A DNA stretch of 64,000 nt from Lithospermum erythrorhizon (Eukaryota; Streptophyta; Magnoliopsida; Boraginales; Boraginaceae), in assembly GCA_019722365.1 (NCBI GenBank), contig JADFUC010000539.1:33042-97041 (forward strand), read 5' to 3'. Made by a program: the position numbers and the translations under genes. Of this stretch, positions 12,613-24,459 are shown piece after piece; within the stretch, counting starts at the first letter, position 1; the number at the start of each line of letters is the position of its first letter. The notes under the pieces were generated by a model that was given only the letters and a program-made list of their open reading frames with translations, was not told where the DNA came from and searched no databases.

Positions 12613-13100
12613 TTGAAAGATTATAGAAAAAGAACAATTTTAGAGAGAGATTTTTTGGTTGTTGATATTGAGAAGAAGGAGTGTTCATGTGGGTTGCGGC
12701 AATTAGATTGGCGTACCTTGTATGCCTTGGCAGTTTGTGTGTACAAATCAAAGAACAAAGGCCCAAGGAAATATGTACACAAAGATTTCCTTTTTTGAGC
12801 AACTTGTTAAGCTATTTATAACAGCAGACCATTGAAAGAGGCCGATTTTCTAGACAAAGATCTCATATCGCCTTGACGTGCCGACATAGAGTACTTCCAG
12901 CAGACCTAATGGATGTCGGAACAAAGATGTCACGGAAAGAAGAGAAGAAGATGATAAGAAAGTATCTAAGAGAGCTATGGAGATGCAAGCAAACAAGGAG
13001 TTTTGAGGTCTCGAAGGGGGGTTGTCATCAGCTGAAAAATGTGTTTTCCACGTAATCACGAGGACTTGTCGAGAGAGGAAACGTGGATGGAGGCACGCAA
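12613..13100 (+). pseudogene. Mutator-like (MULE) transposase C-terminal fragment, SWIM region
   Basis: The frame at 12613-12798 reads FLVVDIEKKECSCGLRQLDW followed by LYALAV and YVHKDF. This matches the end of plant MURA-type transposases, where a SWIM zinc finger (CxC...CxH) sits in a CSCGxWQLxGIPCxHALAV context. Here the first CxC is kept, but the second Cys and the His are lost (RTLYALAV). Downstream frames at 12873-13300 are basic, as in the GRPKK tail of the family, but shifted. No terminal inverted repeat was located. Confidence 0.6.
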
Positions 13101-13349
13101 CATCTAATATCAACAAAGAAATTTGGAATATCCCTCTTGGCGACTTACCTTCATTTATGTCCCAGGAGCAAGAAAAAGCAACAACTGAACATCTTTTCCC
13201 AACTTCTGTTATCACGTCGAGAGGCAGATCTAGACTAGAGTGTTTGAGGAAGGAGAATGTGTATAGAAGCAGATTTGTTTTTTGTTGTTGTGAAATGTGA
13301 CCAATGTAGCCTCTTAAATCTTTTGTTTTTGAGGAGTTAAAATGCATTA

Positions 13350-14690
13350 AAATTGTGGTAGGTTAAAAACGATGTTTGTTGGTTATGTAACTAATGGTCA
13401 ATGGGAACCACATTAGATGGATTGAATATTATGTCTCTTTCATGCCACGACAATTTCAATCGAATCTTATGTCTTATTCAGTACTTTTGTTGTCATTTCT
13501 TTATCTTTTTTGACTATCAGTTTTTACTTTAAAGAGGCCAGTCATCCAGTGGACATCAGAAATTGTGCGGGGTAAAGTATAGGGGCTATAGTACAAGGAG
13601 AATAGTATAGGGGGCATCGTTTACATAGACATTATAAACACCATTAAACAACACAGACTTAAATCCAACAACAATATATTCCTTCAAATTTCAAACACCA
13701 TTACACATCAAATTTGACCCCATTAAAAAGGAAAATACAAGTGTTTTCACAACTATATAAAACCGTTAAACATCCTGAAGCCTAACATTCTGATCCCCTA
13801 AATCTAACAAGGTTGGGGATCCTTCATAAGCATGAAGAATTACAATTGCAAGTTGGACTCTGACAAAACCCCTCAACATCCCAAAATCCATACATTTTGT
13901 TCAGCTTTCTCCAACTTCTCACTTTCATACTTGAATTTCGCAATCGTCTGAGTTAATAAAGCAACTCCCAAAAATGAAACACCCATAAACCCGATATGGG
14001 CATCTATGAACACTTCCGAGATTCTTATGCGTGAAAGCTTACCTACTCAACATAGTATTTCCTTTCTTTTGATACTCGGATTAACGTATGGCCCCATCAA
14101 AAAGGTTAGTTCGTTTCTTTCAATTTTCAATTTGGAGTTTTTTTCTAATTTGGGGTTTCAATTTACAAGGTTCTTGATTTTATGAACAATATTAGGGCTA
14201 AAGGTTTCAATAGGCAAAATTTCAGCCATTATGTGTAATTACTAATGTGCCCTCTAATTTATCCATGAAATTACTAATGTGCCCTCCACTTAATCCTAGA
14301 GTGCAGCCCACACGCCTCAAATGTCATGGGTATAGGTTTTTTTTTGTCAAAATCCGGTTCAAGAGGTGCCCATACAAGATAAATAGTTCAGGGGGCTACC
14401 CAGATAAGATAAAATAGTTCGGGGGACAGCGTAGAAATTTGTGATAATATAGAGGTATCGCCAAGCCTTAATTATACAAAAACATCACGGGAATCTACCG
14501 ACCCACTTGAGACATGTAAACTATTCAATCACGTATTCATAATACTACAAGACTACTTCAAGTAATTCAATATACATTATTAGGAAGTACAGAGATTAAT
14601 TATCAATTTGTGGTCCTAAATATTGGGGTTAGTTGAATTTTGATCAGCGTTAGTAATCTTGATGTGCATTTGGTCCACTTTAAAAGGTAT
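13350..14690. other. Non-coding, AT-rich stretch with short direct repeats
   Basis: No open frame of interest is seen. The phrase AATTACTAATGTGCCCTC occurs twice, at about 14238 and 14270. Two G-rich phrases with GATAAAATAGTTCGGGGG-type sequence lie at about 14380-14425. These look like pieces of a small non-autonomous element, but no termini could be defined. Confidence 0.35.
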
Positions 14691-15546
14691 GTTGGTGTAG
14701 AATGGTCACTAATTTAATAGAAACCATAAAATTTGACAAAGAACAAGTTTAAAGAGTGACATTTGGAATATATTTGATATTTTGGTGAAATTTGGTATTA
14801 AAATATAACAACTTGTTCCAATTTCTTCCTCGAAACAAAACGCCCTTAAATATTCCCATTTTACTTACGCGCGACTGTCCACTTAGCGACCAACGTCATC
14901 GCTACAAATCCGTTGAACAATTGAGTTCACAAAAAGAAAGAAAATTTGTTTGTGCTAATTGTCTAAATGATTAATAGTAATTTGGGGCCGGTGCAATTTG
15001 GTCCCAAGTGGCATCGTCTGGCATTTAGTCCTATAAATATATATTATTGGTGCGGAGATAACCGCTATTTTGATGGATATGTTAACTTTAGATGAAAAAA
15101 CGTATTGGAGACAAATTTGCGGCCAATTTAATATTTTAATAAACTTTTGGGAGAAATTACAAAATAATGCATAAAATTAAAAATTGAAAAGTTCATCGTC
15201 CACGAAATCCTAACCAATTGAGGCGAAATCATGGCCTATCATAGTTTGCCGCATAACTACTACCACCGTTATCGGCCCTTGCATCTCTCATAAAGCCAAC
15301 AAAATAAGAATCGGGAATTTTCTTCCTTTCTTATTATTTAGATTTAGTGGATGCTTAATGTATGGGTATGATTCACGTATGGCCATGGCGGGATTGAATC
15401 CCTTGAATGTCTGATTAAGGTTCGTCTATTTAGTTTATATGTATCCAGCTTAACATTCTAAATAATTGGGGATATGAATCCCATGAACACTACGGACATA
15501 CAAGAACAATAAATAAAAATTACAAGTGTGTACCATTCTTCTGAAG

Positions 15547-15547
<1 letters not shown>

Positions 15548-15610
<63 letters not shown>
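15548..15610. repeat. (AAT)21 microsatellite
   Basis: Twenty-one uninterrupted AAT units, with a second short AAT run at about 15621-15633 behind a similar GAAGG flank. The perfect repeat suggests a recent, length-variable locus. On the minus strand it produces meaningless poly-Tyr or poly-Ile frames. It appears to lie inside or beside the Ty1/copia LTR to its right. Confidence 0.97.
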
Positions 15611-16337
15611 TACACGAAGGAATAATAATAATAGGGGCAAGCGGAATAAGTGAGCTCTCCTGATACCCAAGCGGTATCACAGTATCCACACCCGGCAAAT
15701 TACCCCGAACTCTCCTTTGCGTTTTACAAGAGCGACTTGCATTTTACAAGAACGACTAAAGTGATACCGAAAAAAATGAAGAGAAAATCTATTTTCTCTT
15801 CATAGAAGTGAGTGGGCAATTCCATTAACAAAGGAGAAATGGCAGAGAGAGAGAGAATTCTTTGACTTGTCAAGTCAAGAATTGTGAATGAGCAAATGAT
15901 TAGAAAGGGGTGGTTCTTTATACATAGACATCATCTCATGAGTGGGCTCAATCCCAAAACTAACCTAAGCCCCTTCCCCACAACCCAGGTGCCCCAAAGT
16001 CCTAGAAAGTGACTTTTGCCCCAAATATTTTTTTCATGTTTCATCTTAACTCGGAAAGTTATAATGCATTTATTATTAGTTCGGTTTGCTATTTGTGGGT
16101 GACATGTTAGGACCGATCGACAAGAGTAATTTATTAAATAATACTGATTGATTCTTATGTTAATATATAGATTGTGAGTCAAACCTAGTAAGCCATCATA
16201 ACTCCTTATAGCAATACTGGTAAATCCTAAATATTAATTATCCAACAATTAATATATATTTAACTTATAGTTTTGAATGATTAAATCGGTTGTTCAACGA
16301 AAATTTTCATGAGATCTGATATGTCATGATTCCAACA
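15611..16337 (-). repeat. Ty1/copia-type LTR (3' LTR of a minus-strand element)
   Basis: Read on the minus strand, an LTR begins at 16337 with TGTTGGAATC, preceded by a purine-rich GGACAACTAGGAG. This has the layout of a polypurine tract followed by the TGTTGG start common in plant copia LTRs. A TATA-like TATGTATAAAGAA (minus, about 15914-15927) follows, leading into CT-rich leader sequence. The far end is uncertain: TGTTGG on the plus strand at 14690 could be the matching CCAACA end, which would make the LTR about 1.65 kb. Confidence 0.5.
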
Positions 16338-19300
16338 CTCCTAGTTGTCCTTGGACTATTTTACGATATTCTATCAAAACAATTCCTTCGATACATGATT
16401 TCCAGCAGTCAAGCAATGGTAATATTTATGTAACCAAACTCTTGCACCAGTAGTTCTCTTGGTAATAACAAATTTAATGAGATATTTTGCTCACGGCTGG
16501 TGGTAGGCACCAGATGACCCTTAACTCTCCATGATTCCAAAAATCTACCGATATATGCGGTTATATGAACTCTCTATTATACCCAGATCTTTGTATTTAT
16601 ACTCTTGTAGTATACCCAACACAATGTCGTTATAATGCTCCTGTTATAGAGGACGTTTGATAAGGTCAAAGGACATGACTCCAGTATCGATAAAATCCTA
16701 TTACCCATGTCTAAGAATAATCATCCAATATAAGACATGTGATAAACTTCTTAGGACACTAATATTCTATTTTCTAAGTTGTCATGAAGGTCAAGTTCTA
16801 GTAGTACAGCTTGAAACGGTTCCAACGCTCGTAAACCCATGTGATTGATTAGAGTATCCTTACTCCCTCTTGATCCAAGAAAATTGATTAACACAATCAA
16901 GCACATACTAGTCGTTTTGTGTTTGATTCCAATCAAGGAACACCTAAATAGGGCCAAACAATCTTATTTTTTTCTCTACGTGTTAAAGGTTTTCTTATTT
17001 GGATCACGTATCCAAATACCTCTCGAGAAAAATGCAGATTGCCAAATGAAATAAAAAATTCCTTACTTATAGTAACAAGGTGTACAATGTTCATAACAAT
17101 GATATTGGACTTGAATTTGGAAGCTCAAATTCAAGACATTGTCACACAATGAGGTGTTTGCGACATTTAAATGAAGTCCCACTAAATCTAGTACTATTTT
17201 GAGCATTGAGAAAACTACGATACTCCTTCTTATCATGCTTATACCACTATGATTGATTAGTTGGACTATCTAGTCAACTAATGTTCTTTGTTCTCAACCT
17301 TATGTACATATGTACATCCTCATTCAACTATTGAATCAAGTGTTATCTTCTGACTACATATTCGGATCAATAATGAGATCTTGATCCTCTAGCTTGAGTA
17401 AGGTACTAGAGATAACACACCTTTGTTGGGACATCAAGCTAGGCAAGCTTTCAACATCACTATTGTGAGTTATAACTGACTTCCGGCTTCTATTCACAAC
17501 TTATTAGGTTGTAAATCGGCATTTCCCGCTTATGTACTTATAACCATCTATTGTGCTCTAGTTGTTCCTATGACAAGTTGCTCACAACCGTATTTATCGC
17601 CTGCTAATTCTAACTAGTACAACGCGAATTCCCTTTTCATATTCATCGCTCTTCTTTCTTCTTATACAACTTTACAATGCGGGGAGAATAGTCAGATATC
17701 ACGGAAATGATTTTTTCATTAAACTACTCGATCATGTTTTCATGCCTTTGTAAGCAACATAACTCAACCCATCGAGTCTGATTCCGTGAATTCTATGTTA
17801 ATCGAGTCATCCCTTTGATCTTTTATGGGAGAAACTCAGACACAATCTAATTCCCTATGTAACAGGCTATCTCTACATCATGAGCGTCTTCATACACTAA
17901 TTGCAGATATGCCATAGCTCATTCTCGACCTTCGTCTCTACAAGAATGTTGTTTTCTTTTAATGAATTCAAACTTATTTGAATTGTTCATTAACTTACGA
18001 TATTTCAACTATCAGAATCTCGACGACGTAAACATCATGATTAATGAGAATAATTTTATGTACAAGAATCAGCTTGATTTGAAAAGTTTTTTTTATCAGT
18101 CGAATACTATAAACATTGACATCTTCATTCGACTAATCATCTATGTTATGATATTCATTTACTCCTCGCTAAATAAATCATCTTGGAATAAATATGTCAA
18201 TATCCAATTCTGTATTTGGTATATTAAATCTATCTCCAGATCAGACTAATCCTAAATCATCATCTTTGTTGTACATGGTTGTGTCCTTAAAAATATTACC
18301 TTTGATTGGGATCACCATCGTAGTAACAAATATCTCAAGTTTAAGTCTTATAATTTGTCAACTTCTTGACTTGGGTGAAATTTTTATAAGGCCTTGAACT
18401 TGACAATCATGGTACAATTCCATATCACATCTTTATGTGATGTTCAAGATGTTGATTAGTTGAGTATACAGTTATTTAGTGTGTGAGCTATGTCAAAGTG
18501 AATATTTATTCACGAGGGGTAGATAAAACTAGTTCGTCTTTAAATCTAACTTATTTAATATTTAAACAATGTTAAATGTTTGTTCCAAGCCAAGTCTCAT
18601 TCATTTGAACTATTCAAACATTCCTTTTGTATTTCTAAAAATACAATAGTAAATATATACATTTATATTTTACTCATTTATTATACTAGCCATAAGGTGA
18701 GAGTGCTTCTATTATTTATTGATCTCATAAATCTCTATTTATGATTTTAATAAATATGTTGCTCCAAACATTCAAGTGTTACTCACATTTAATTATATTA
18801 TTCCAAATATATGACATCAAAGATTTCATCTCTATGATCTTTCATTTATGTGAATACTACTTTAACATTCATATTGCCTTAGGGGATTAGGTTTCAAGTC
18901 ATCATATTTGAATCCTTTTGAGCATACAAGTTATGGTTATTTATCTTTGTCCAACTAACATCATAGAGATATAGTGTCATTTGCAACTTTTATGTAGAGA
19001 CTAATAAACAACTAATTTGAATGTATATCAAAGAATAAAATATTATTTATGTTCAAAACAAGCAGCACTCCTGATCAAAGCATGAAGCTAACTTGACCGT
19101 ATGTGTTATAAATAGTATTCTATGCAAAACGACAAAAACTGGTCCTCTAGTCGGAAACTTACGCCTCAAATTGTCCACTCCAACTCCAACGATCTTCTAC
19201 TTTAATGGTCGTGTACATTTAAAAAATGTGAGTACAACGATTAATGTCAACAAGCATTAACGTATCATAATGCGAAGTATTGTAAGTCATAACATGACTA

Positions 19301-19400
19301 TATCGCCTCCCAAGCTGATCTAGTGATCAATCACCTATCAAGGAAAAGCAAGGACCAAAGTAGTTACGACATGCATCATCATTATAACTGCCCTACTTTC
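16338..19400 (-). mobile_element. Internal non-coding part of the minus-strand Ty1/copia element
   Basis: The region lies between the copia LTR (ending at 16337) and the gag fragment at 19407-19873. No protease, integrase, reverse transcriptase or RNase H motif could be read on either strand. The sequence is AT-rich with only short chance frames (for example 17962-18249). It is therefore either a very long untranslated region or what remains after loss of pol. The element would then be a non-autonomous, gag-only derivative. Confidence 0.45.
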
Positions 19401-19406
19401 CTTTGT

Positions 19407-19873
19407 TTATCTCTTGTAGTTTGTCTCCCTAAAACTGCAAGGGGCGGAACTCTCGGCAAGCTTCTCCTTATCCTCAAAGTTCATCTTATGAATCGAAGCA
19501 ATAACTTTCTCCATTTCATATATGTTGTACCCAATAATAGAATTGGATATCTTACTAGCGTAAGTCCTCATGATGATATTTAGGCTCAACTCCGAAGAAA
19601 TTGAGATTCCTGACTACCGGCGTAACTCAATCAATCTCAACATCTTCGAAACATAAGTCTCTCCAACCTTCATGACAATCAGGGCATGAAATATGTTGCT
19701 CCTATCCTTTTTGAACCTTTCCATGAATGAGAGTTTCAACTGAGCATAAATCAGATCTACTCTTACATCATGATACTTACTGAGACGATACTTCATAGTA
19801 GACAACATAAGGCTTTTGTCTTCTATGGCAGGAGTCATATACTTATCATATCGAAGTTTCTCTTCAACATGAT
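19407..19873 (-). pseudogene. Ty1/copia gag fragment (UBN2-type), N-terminally truncated
   Basis: Two minus-strand frames join across a short break near 19600. The first contains SFMERFKKDRSNIF and VGETYVSKMLRLIELRR. The second starts SLNIIMRTYASKISNSIIGY and continues YEMEKVIASIHKM. This is the pattern of the plant copia gag domain (ALxxLKMxEGxxVxxHVLKMxxYI, then LxxSLPxSYxxFxxxYNMN, then ELxxMLKTAE). The 5' end is cut where the Tat-type LTR starts at 19875. A stop or frameshift makes it non-functional. Confidence 0.6.
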
Positions 19874-19874
19874 C

Positions 19875-20420
19875 TGATAATCCCATAACAAACGGGTCAT
19901 CCTGTGATCACCCACGATGATCGGGCCTTCATATACGGGACCAAAATGATAAAACAATCTAATAAATGGACTTAGGGCACATGGGGACGAGCCAAGCGGC
20001 GAAGCCTTATGTTAAAGGCCAAGCTGCTCAAATGGTTACGGGAGCAGCGAGAAATGCAGCGGTAAATCTAACAAACGAGCTTAATTAAGGAGTAATAACG
20101 AAGATAAATCAAGATCATACTATCAATTCCTTAGCGAGCCACAAGCCATTAGCCATCAAGGCTCCGCCAAATAATTGTCCAAGGAACTATAAAAGGTAAA
20201 CCCTAAGGACTAATCAGCAGCTCACTTTGATACCCAAAAACTCTTATTAGACTCGATCCTTTAACACTTGACTGGCCGGAGTGTTTCTAGTCAGCAAGCA
20301 ACCACCTTGCTTGGTGCACTTCCATTTGGACTCAAAGCGTATCAAAGCACAACTTTAAAGATTGCGGATCCAGTCCACTACCAAACCGACTAGGTCATTG
20401 GCAAACTACGTGGGAGACTT
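19875..20420 (+). repeat. Left LTR of the Tat-type gypsy element (approximate right end)
   Basis: It starts TGATAATCCC at 19875, sharing fifteen identical bases (19874-19888) with 24001-24015, and shares CACTTTGATACCCAAA at 20223-20238 with 24338-24353. The similarity continues imperfectly past the second phrase. The right boundary was not resolved and no tRNA primer-binding site was recognised. Confidence 0.55.
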
Positions 20421-21097
20421 GCATTAAGAAAGTTATCACCATCCACTCGCCTCCCGGGACCGGACGTGGCAACGAAATTCTTCGGGTGACGGCATACCCA
20501 TACGATGCCCAAAGACCGAGGTAGTAGCACCACCCCAAATGCGTATGTTGTGCCGCCTTGCCGCAAGTGATTCCCTCTCTACCAGACTTGCGCAGGCGTG
20601 TGCGATGAGGTACTACTTCACAGAGTCAGGTCCGGCCTTTCTCTCACTGTAGATACTCGAGAAATGTTATCCCGGGACGGATTTAATCTCCCACATTAAT
20701 GAAATTTACAAGGAAAACTGGATCCGTACGTCTCTTCCATCATCCCCCATAGCAGGTGTACTGTAGAGCCTTCCCTTCCAACCTCAAGGTCCCGCAAGCA
20801 AATGGTTCAAATCCGCTTGCCGGGAGAGGTGTATTACATCCTGCGAAGAGCTCAAGAACAAGTTCACCGGAACCCATGCTGGGAAGTGGTCCTGCAAAGA
20901 GGCCGAGCACTCCTCGGGCGCAGTAGCTTCTCGAGCCCAAAAGACGGAGTACATGGACAGGATTCGAGAACCCGATAAAGCCTACCTGTGCATGATTTAC
21001 GGTAGCGCATTCTCATGCCTCTAAGAGGACCCGGTAGCGGGAAGCGAGGTAACGATCAAGAATTTAGTACTTAACCCCTTGAAGACCTCATCCGGGA

Positions 21098-21310
21098 ATG
21101 TGTTCTGAGATACGGCATGTTGGATGCCAGGAATGGCCCTCCTCGCGTAAGAACCCTCAAATCAAGAGGGATATGAGCAAATATCACAAGGATTATGGAC
21201 ATTACGACATGATAATTGCTGCCGACACCTCAAGATTGATCGTAGATCGGTGTTCTCATCCGTGGCGGGCGCTTAAAAGGAATATGTCCACAAACAAACC
21301 CAAAGTGTGA
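21098..21310 (+). pseudogene. Tat-type gypsy gag C-terminal fragment
   Basis: The plus frame contains MSKYHKDYGHYDMIIAADTS, which corresponds to the KYCxFHxDxGHxTxDCxxLKxxIExLI stretch at the end of gag in Tat/Athila-type plant gypsy elements. The Cys residues are lost. The following bases to about 21440 read as a decayed linker and protease region (a basic segment, then KKEEEIPEHRRAYVKV). Confidence 0.5.
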
Positions 21311-21533
21311 ACAAACGCTTTGACAAAAACAAGTCAAGGTGTTTCGGCCTCCCAATATCATCGAAGGGTAAACGCCATCCTCGGGAAGAAGGAGGAGGAG
21401 ATTCCGGAGCACAGACGGGCCTATGTAAAAGTTAGAGATATATATGACGATTTATAAAGGTTCCTCAATTCCCAAATCCTGTTCTTTCAAAAGTGATTGA
21501 GGGATGTAGCAGTTCCTCACGAGGATCCCTTTA

Positions 21534-22481
21534 GTGAGCACACCAAAGACGTACGCAGCACTGCATGTGCTCCCTGAGGAAAGTCCCAAGCAGCTGAGCA
21601 CTGCATGTAAGCAAGACGGAGCGTTCACGGCCGAGATCCCGACTCCAAGTGTATTCAAGATCGATACGACACTAGGGGAAATGCACGAAGTGATGCTCAT
21701 ATGGGTCCTTAGAGAGTATCAGTATATTTTTGTATGGGAGCCAAACGACATGCCAGGAGTAGATCTGGAAGTATCAATCCATAGATTGTATGTGTACCCA
21801 CACTACAAGCCTATCAAAATGTAAGAGGACCTTCTCGTGAGGAGAACGGAAAAGTTTATCCGGGAGTAAAGTGGATAAGTCTCCCCTGGGGCAGATGCCA
21901 TCCGGGAGTTGTTGTTCCCAACTTGATCAGAACGCTGTATTGTGCCGTTCCAAACGGGAGATGGCGGATGTGTACGTACTCCACCAACATCAATGCGACG
22001 CCCCAACGATCAAGTAATTCTTCCTAACATTGGATCGGCTTTTTAGATTCCAAATGGTACAAGACATGGAGTTCTGACGCCTTCGGGATATCATCGATAT
22101 TCACGGGCAAGAGGAGGACGAGAGAAGACCGCATTCAGAATCGAGTACGGCATCTACTGTCGGGAGTTGATGGGCTTTTTGCTCTAAGAACGCAGGGACA
22201 CGCATCAACCGACGGTCAACAATGCGGTTCTCCACCCGCATTGACGGAATATGGAGGTCTAAGTGGATGACATGTTAATCAAGAGCCGGGAGGCTAAGGA
22301 TCATGACGAGAACCTCAGGGAAAGATTCAAGAACTTGAGGAAGAATAAGCTAAGATTGAACCCGGACAAGTGTGTCTTCGGGAAAGTTCCTCGGGTACAT
22401 GACGGTGCAGTAGGAGCATCAGAGCCAAATCCGCATAAAATTAGAAATGCAAGCAAGCTTACGCAGAGCCCCAAGAATTAG
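21534..22481 (+). pseudogene. Tat-type Ty3/gypsy reverse transcriptase fragment
   Basis: The N-terminal part (21534-21824) shows LREYQYIFVWEPNDMPGVD followed by HRLYVYPHYKPIK, diagnostic of Tat-lineage RT (EYxDIFAWSxxDMPGIDxxxxxHxLxVxPxxxPVxQ). The C-terminal part (22263-22481) reads VDDMLIKSREAKDH, LRKNKLRLNPDKCVFG and then a glycine-poor GFM-like region. The catalytic Y-V-D-D has its Tyr codon replaced by TAA (22260-22262). The middle is out of frame. This relic cannot produce active enzyme. Confidence 0.8.
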
Positions 22482-22489
22482 AAAGAGGC

Positions 22490-23040
22490 ACATGGCCTGA
22501 CGGGAAGGATCACGTAAGCAGGACTAGGCCCGCATCGAAATGCATCGGACCCTACCCTTCAAGCGCATCAAAAAGTGGGAAGCGAATCTGCGACCTCCCC
22601 GACTACAGCATTCATTCTTGGAGTTTCCGCAAGTACCTCCAGCCCCCGTAGCCTTCTCACCCGGCCGGACGTAATGCCCCGCAACCGTATCTCGTCATCT
22701 CGGAGTCGTGGCCAGCAGCAGTTGTTCCGGAGCAAGGGAGCGAGGCCAAGCGTCTAGCAGCATCACAAGCAGAGTCAATGCAGGGAGCTGGCATGCGTAT
22801 CCTCAAACGGAGAAGCCGCGACGCCTCATGGTCGCCTGGCTCAGCCTTACCAGACGATTCCGTGGAGGTGATCACGGATCGCCTCTTCGCCACTCGAAAA
22901 CCCAACAAATTTCCTTCGAATCATTGAGTAAGTTTGACTCCGTTATGCTCCACGACAAGTATCAAGGCCCAGCCTAGCAAACTTCATGGTCGAAATAAGT
23001 ACCCATTTAATCTCTAGGAAGCCCACACCCTAAAGGTCAA
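22490..23040 (+). other. GC-rich linker of the Tat-type element, RT to RNase H
   Basis: The stretch between the RT end and the first RNase H copy is rich in CpG, with short frames on both strands (22575-22757, 22708-22977, minus 22657-22908) that show no recognisable domain. By position it should hold the RT thumb and connection part. Confidence 0.4.
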
Positions 23041-23046
23041 CTGACA

Positions 23047-23575
23047 GAGGACTCTCAAGAGAGTCCTGTTGTCAGATGTAGACGGTGCGCATCCCAGATC
23101 GGCGTCGGGGATATCATATGGTCCCCTTTCTGGTGGCAACAAAATTGAGATGCCTCGAGGTTCACCTTCATACCACAAATAACGTTCTAGCATTTAAGCA
23201 CTCACAATGGACTCACATTAAGAAATGCTTTCAGCGTAACACATCCATATACGGACGAATTGCCACTCTGACAAGTATCAAGCGCCTGTGCCCAAGAACT
23301 TCACGGCTCTAGCGCACTCCATGACCTCGGAGGAAGTTACACTCAGTTGGTCAACCTAATGTAGACTCAAGAGAGATTCTATGAGTTGTATATAGACGGT
23401 AAAGAATCCCGCAGATCGGGTCGATATCATGAGGTCCCCTCGAGGCAACAAAATTGAGTATGCCTGTAAGCCCGCCTTCACAAATAACGACAATGAAGAT
23501 GGTTGACTTGTCAACGGACTCACATTACAAATGCTTGGGGAAAACACATCCATATATGGATGAATTCTTAGCTAT
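23047..23575 (+). pseudogene. Tandemly duplicated RNase H-like segment of the Tat-type element
   Basis: Two copies of about 220 bp, 23047-23270 and 23350-23575, are offset by about 309 bp (CAACAAAATTGAG at 23137 and 23446). Both retain the plant gypsy RNase H order: a TDG-like region, then GNKIEYA-like residues, then TTNN-like residues, then a region with ACACATCCATATA. Frames are broken in both. Tat-lineage elements are known to carry an additional RNase H, but here the two copies look like a local duplication. Confidence 0.5.
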
Positions 23576-24001
23576 TGGTGGGGCATGTGGAGGACAATTT
23601 CAAGATTGAAGAGACAAAGGAAAGGTTGGTGATACCCAATGGGCGGTATGGAAATCGGGCAAAATTTTCTACTCTCTTCACATGGAACATGTTCAAGAAC
23701 CAGAGGCTACATTTCTGTCTCACTACACGGCTGAGTACGAACGCCTCCTAAGGTCACGGTGGTAGAAACGGGGGTCAAAGATGCCCTTCCCACTGTGGGA
23801 GATAACGAGAAACGATGTCCCTGAAGCGAGGACCCCACTGCATCGATGTCTTCGACTTCCTAAGGACCGGGTCCTACCCGAGATCTCACGGCTAATAAAA
23901 TACGTAGCGTAGCTCGGTGTATACCTTGGCTGATAGGGTCTTTGCATCAAAGATCATTTTAGGTCCGACGCGTGACCTGTGCGGCAAGGATTACGAGCTG
24001 C

Positions 24002-24450
24002 TGATAATCCCATAATCAATCGGCTGATCCAGATGGCCCAAGCCGGGATTGGGCTCATCGTTAAGCATTATGGTCAAAAATCAAATAATTGGACTCGGGA
24101 CTCACCTAGGCCAGAATGCCAAAGCCCACCTTGTGAGGGCTCGACCGTCTGTACCAAAGTATAAGAAGCATCATATATCCAACGGCTCGATTGGCACCAT
24201 GCGGTAATTATAAGTTATTATTACATCTATCCCCTTAACGAGCCGCATAATCATTAATCAAATGAATGTTCATCACGTCAATTAAAAAGAACTGCTCAAA
24301 CAACAATGTGTAAACCTCGAGGTCAAGGTCATAAGTTCACTTTGATACCCAAATACTCTATCTTCCTCGAAATAAACTCTTCGATCCGCTACATCGACGC
24401 GATTGCCGGAATATTTCCGCCGTGCAACCGTCCTTGTTTCAGAGCACATA
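24002..24450 (+). repeat. Second LTR copy of the Tat-type element
   Basis: It starts TGATAATCCCATAA and shares blocks with the left LTR at the same spacing (337 versus 349 bp). After CACTTTGATACCCAAA the similarity continues loosely (ACTCTTCGATCC, then GCCGGA, then GCAACC) to about 24440. It is then followed directly by integrase-like sequence, which is not the expected flank of a 3' LTR. Confidence 0.5.
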
Positions 24451-24459
24451 CTGAGCGCG

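Noticed and set aside
12850..13347. A 165-codon minus-strand open frame
   Set aside because: It is antisense to the Mutator transposase tail on the plus strand, which has recognisable motifs; the minus frame has none.
15450..15698. Minus-strand frames with long poly-Tyr and poly-Ile runs
   Set aside because: They are translations of the (AAT)21 microsatellite.
20801..20815. GGTTCAAATCC, resembling a tRNA B-box
   Set aside because: No A-box at a suitable distance and no cloverleaf could be folded; it lies within gypsy gag-region debris.
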